Shown: positions 5,724 to 5,951 of the stretch, piece by piece
Layout: every line of letters begins with the position of its first letter
Numbering within the stretch: the first letter of the stretch is position 1
Origin: Clostridia bacterium
Lineage (GTDB): Bacteria > Bacillota_A > Clostridia > Oscillospirales > Acutalibacteraceae
Reading direction: 5' to 3'
NCBI GenBank assembly: GCA_024699005.1
Contig: JAILQN010000115.1
Span: forward strand, 1-5,951
DNA: 5,951 nt
Made by a program: the position numbers and the translations under genes
Notes under the pieces: model-generated
What the model saw: only the letters and a program-made list of their open reading frames with translations
The model's database searches: none
What the model was told of the DNA's origin: nothing

Positions 5724-5951
5724 ATGCACGAACTTGGAATAGTAATAAACGTCCTGGAACAGGTCGACGCCGTCGCCGCCGAAAACAAAGCCGAAAAGGT
5801 CCTTAAGGTAACGATGGAGGTCGGCGAAGTCAGCACCATCGTGCCGGAGCTGTTCATCGACGCGTTCAACTGGGCGAAAAAAAGAACGGCTTACCTCAAA
5901 GAAGCCGAACTTGAAATGATCATCATCGAGGGCAGGACCTATTGCAAAAAC
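5724..5951 (+). CDS. hypA: HypA nickel metallochaperone, N-terminal 76 residues
   Basis: HypA binds nickel and passes it, with HypB, to the enzyme precursor. The visible part begins MHE, whose H2 and E3 are the conserved N-terminal nickel ligands, which strongly supports ATG 5724 as the start. GEVSTIVPE (34-42) matches the family GELSxVxPE motif, and FNWAKKRT follows as in the expected helix. C74 is placed to be the first cysteine of the zinc-ribbon CxxC pair. The window ends two codons later, so the zinc site and C terminus are not visible. The frame is open to the last base. There is no Shine-Dalgarno before the start. The gap to the upstream flavoprotein is 190 bases and is filled by a repeat element. 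Confidence 0.93.
   Translation, partial: MHELGIVINVLEQVDAVAAENKAEKVLKVTMEVGEVSTIVPELFIDAFNWAKKRTAYLKEAELEMIIIEGRTYCKN

Overview
The window is one strand-coherent stretch: every supported gene is on the + strand. Two paralogous nickel-insertion GTPase genes (hypB) and the start of hypA alternate with two flavoprotein genes. Coding GC is moderately high. The two flavoprotein genes have clear Shine-Dalgarno sites, and the largest protein carries many iron-sulfur cysteine motifs. This suggests a strict anaerobe, most plausibly a Clostridia-like (Bacillota) bacterium, but the taxonomic call is an inference of modest confidence.

Layout: 2-187 is the 3' end of a first hypB. 225-1676 encodes a cytoplasmic FAD-dependent oxidoreductase of the amine oxidase/phytoene desaturase type. 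1677-1856 is an AT-rich intergenic dyad element. 1857-2591 is a second, complete hypB. 2675-5533 encodes a 952-residue iron-sulfur flavoprotein: an N-terminal CxCR/CNC cysteine module, a ferredoxin motif, a GltD-like FAD/NAD(P)H core and a C-terminal ferredoxin motif. 5534-5723 is another dyad element. 5724-5951 is the 5' part of hypA. HypA and HypB together deliver nickel to a nickel enzyme, classically [NiFe] hydrogenase. No nickel enzyme and no hypC/D/E/F gene lies inside the window, so the client is unknown. The interleaving suggests nickel delivery linked to a flavin and iron-sulfur electron-transfer system.

The most unusual feature is non-coding. Four elements share one architecture: about five heptamer units on the left, a variable centre, and about five heptamer units on the right in inverted orientation. 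Each is arranged symmetrically about its midpoint (near 1756, 2225, 2622.5 and 5621.5). The unit sequence differs between elements (TAATGAA-like, GAGNNNN, ACAGGTR), but the 7-base period, the arm length and the symmetry are kept. A one-armed array of the same kind ends the first hypB. One element lies inside the second hypB coding sequence and is translated. Another supplies the stop codon of that hypB and sits just before the ribosome binding site of the next gene. A third runs up to the hypA start codon.
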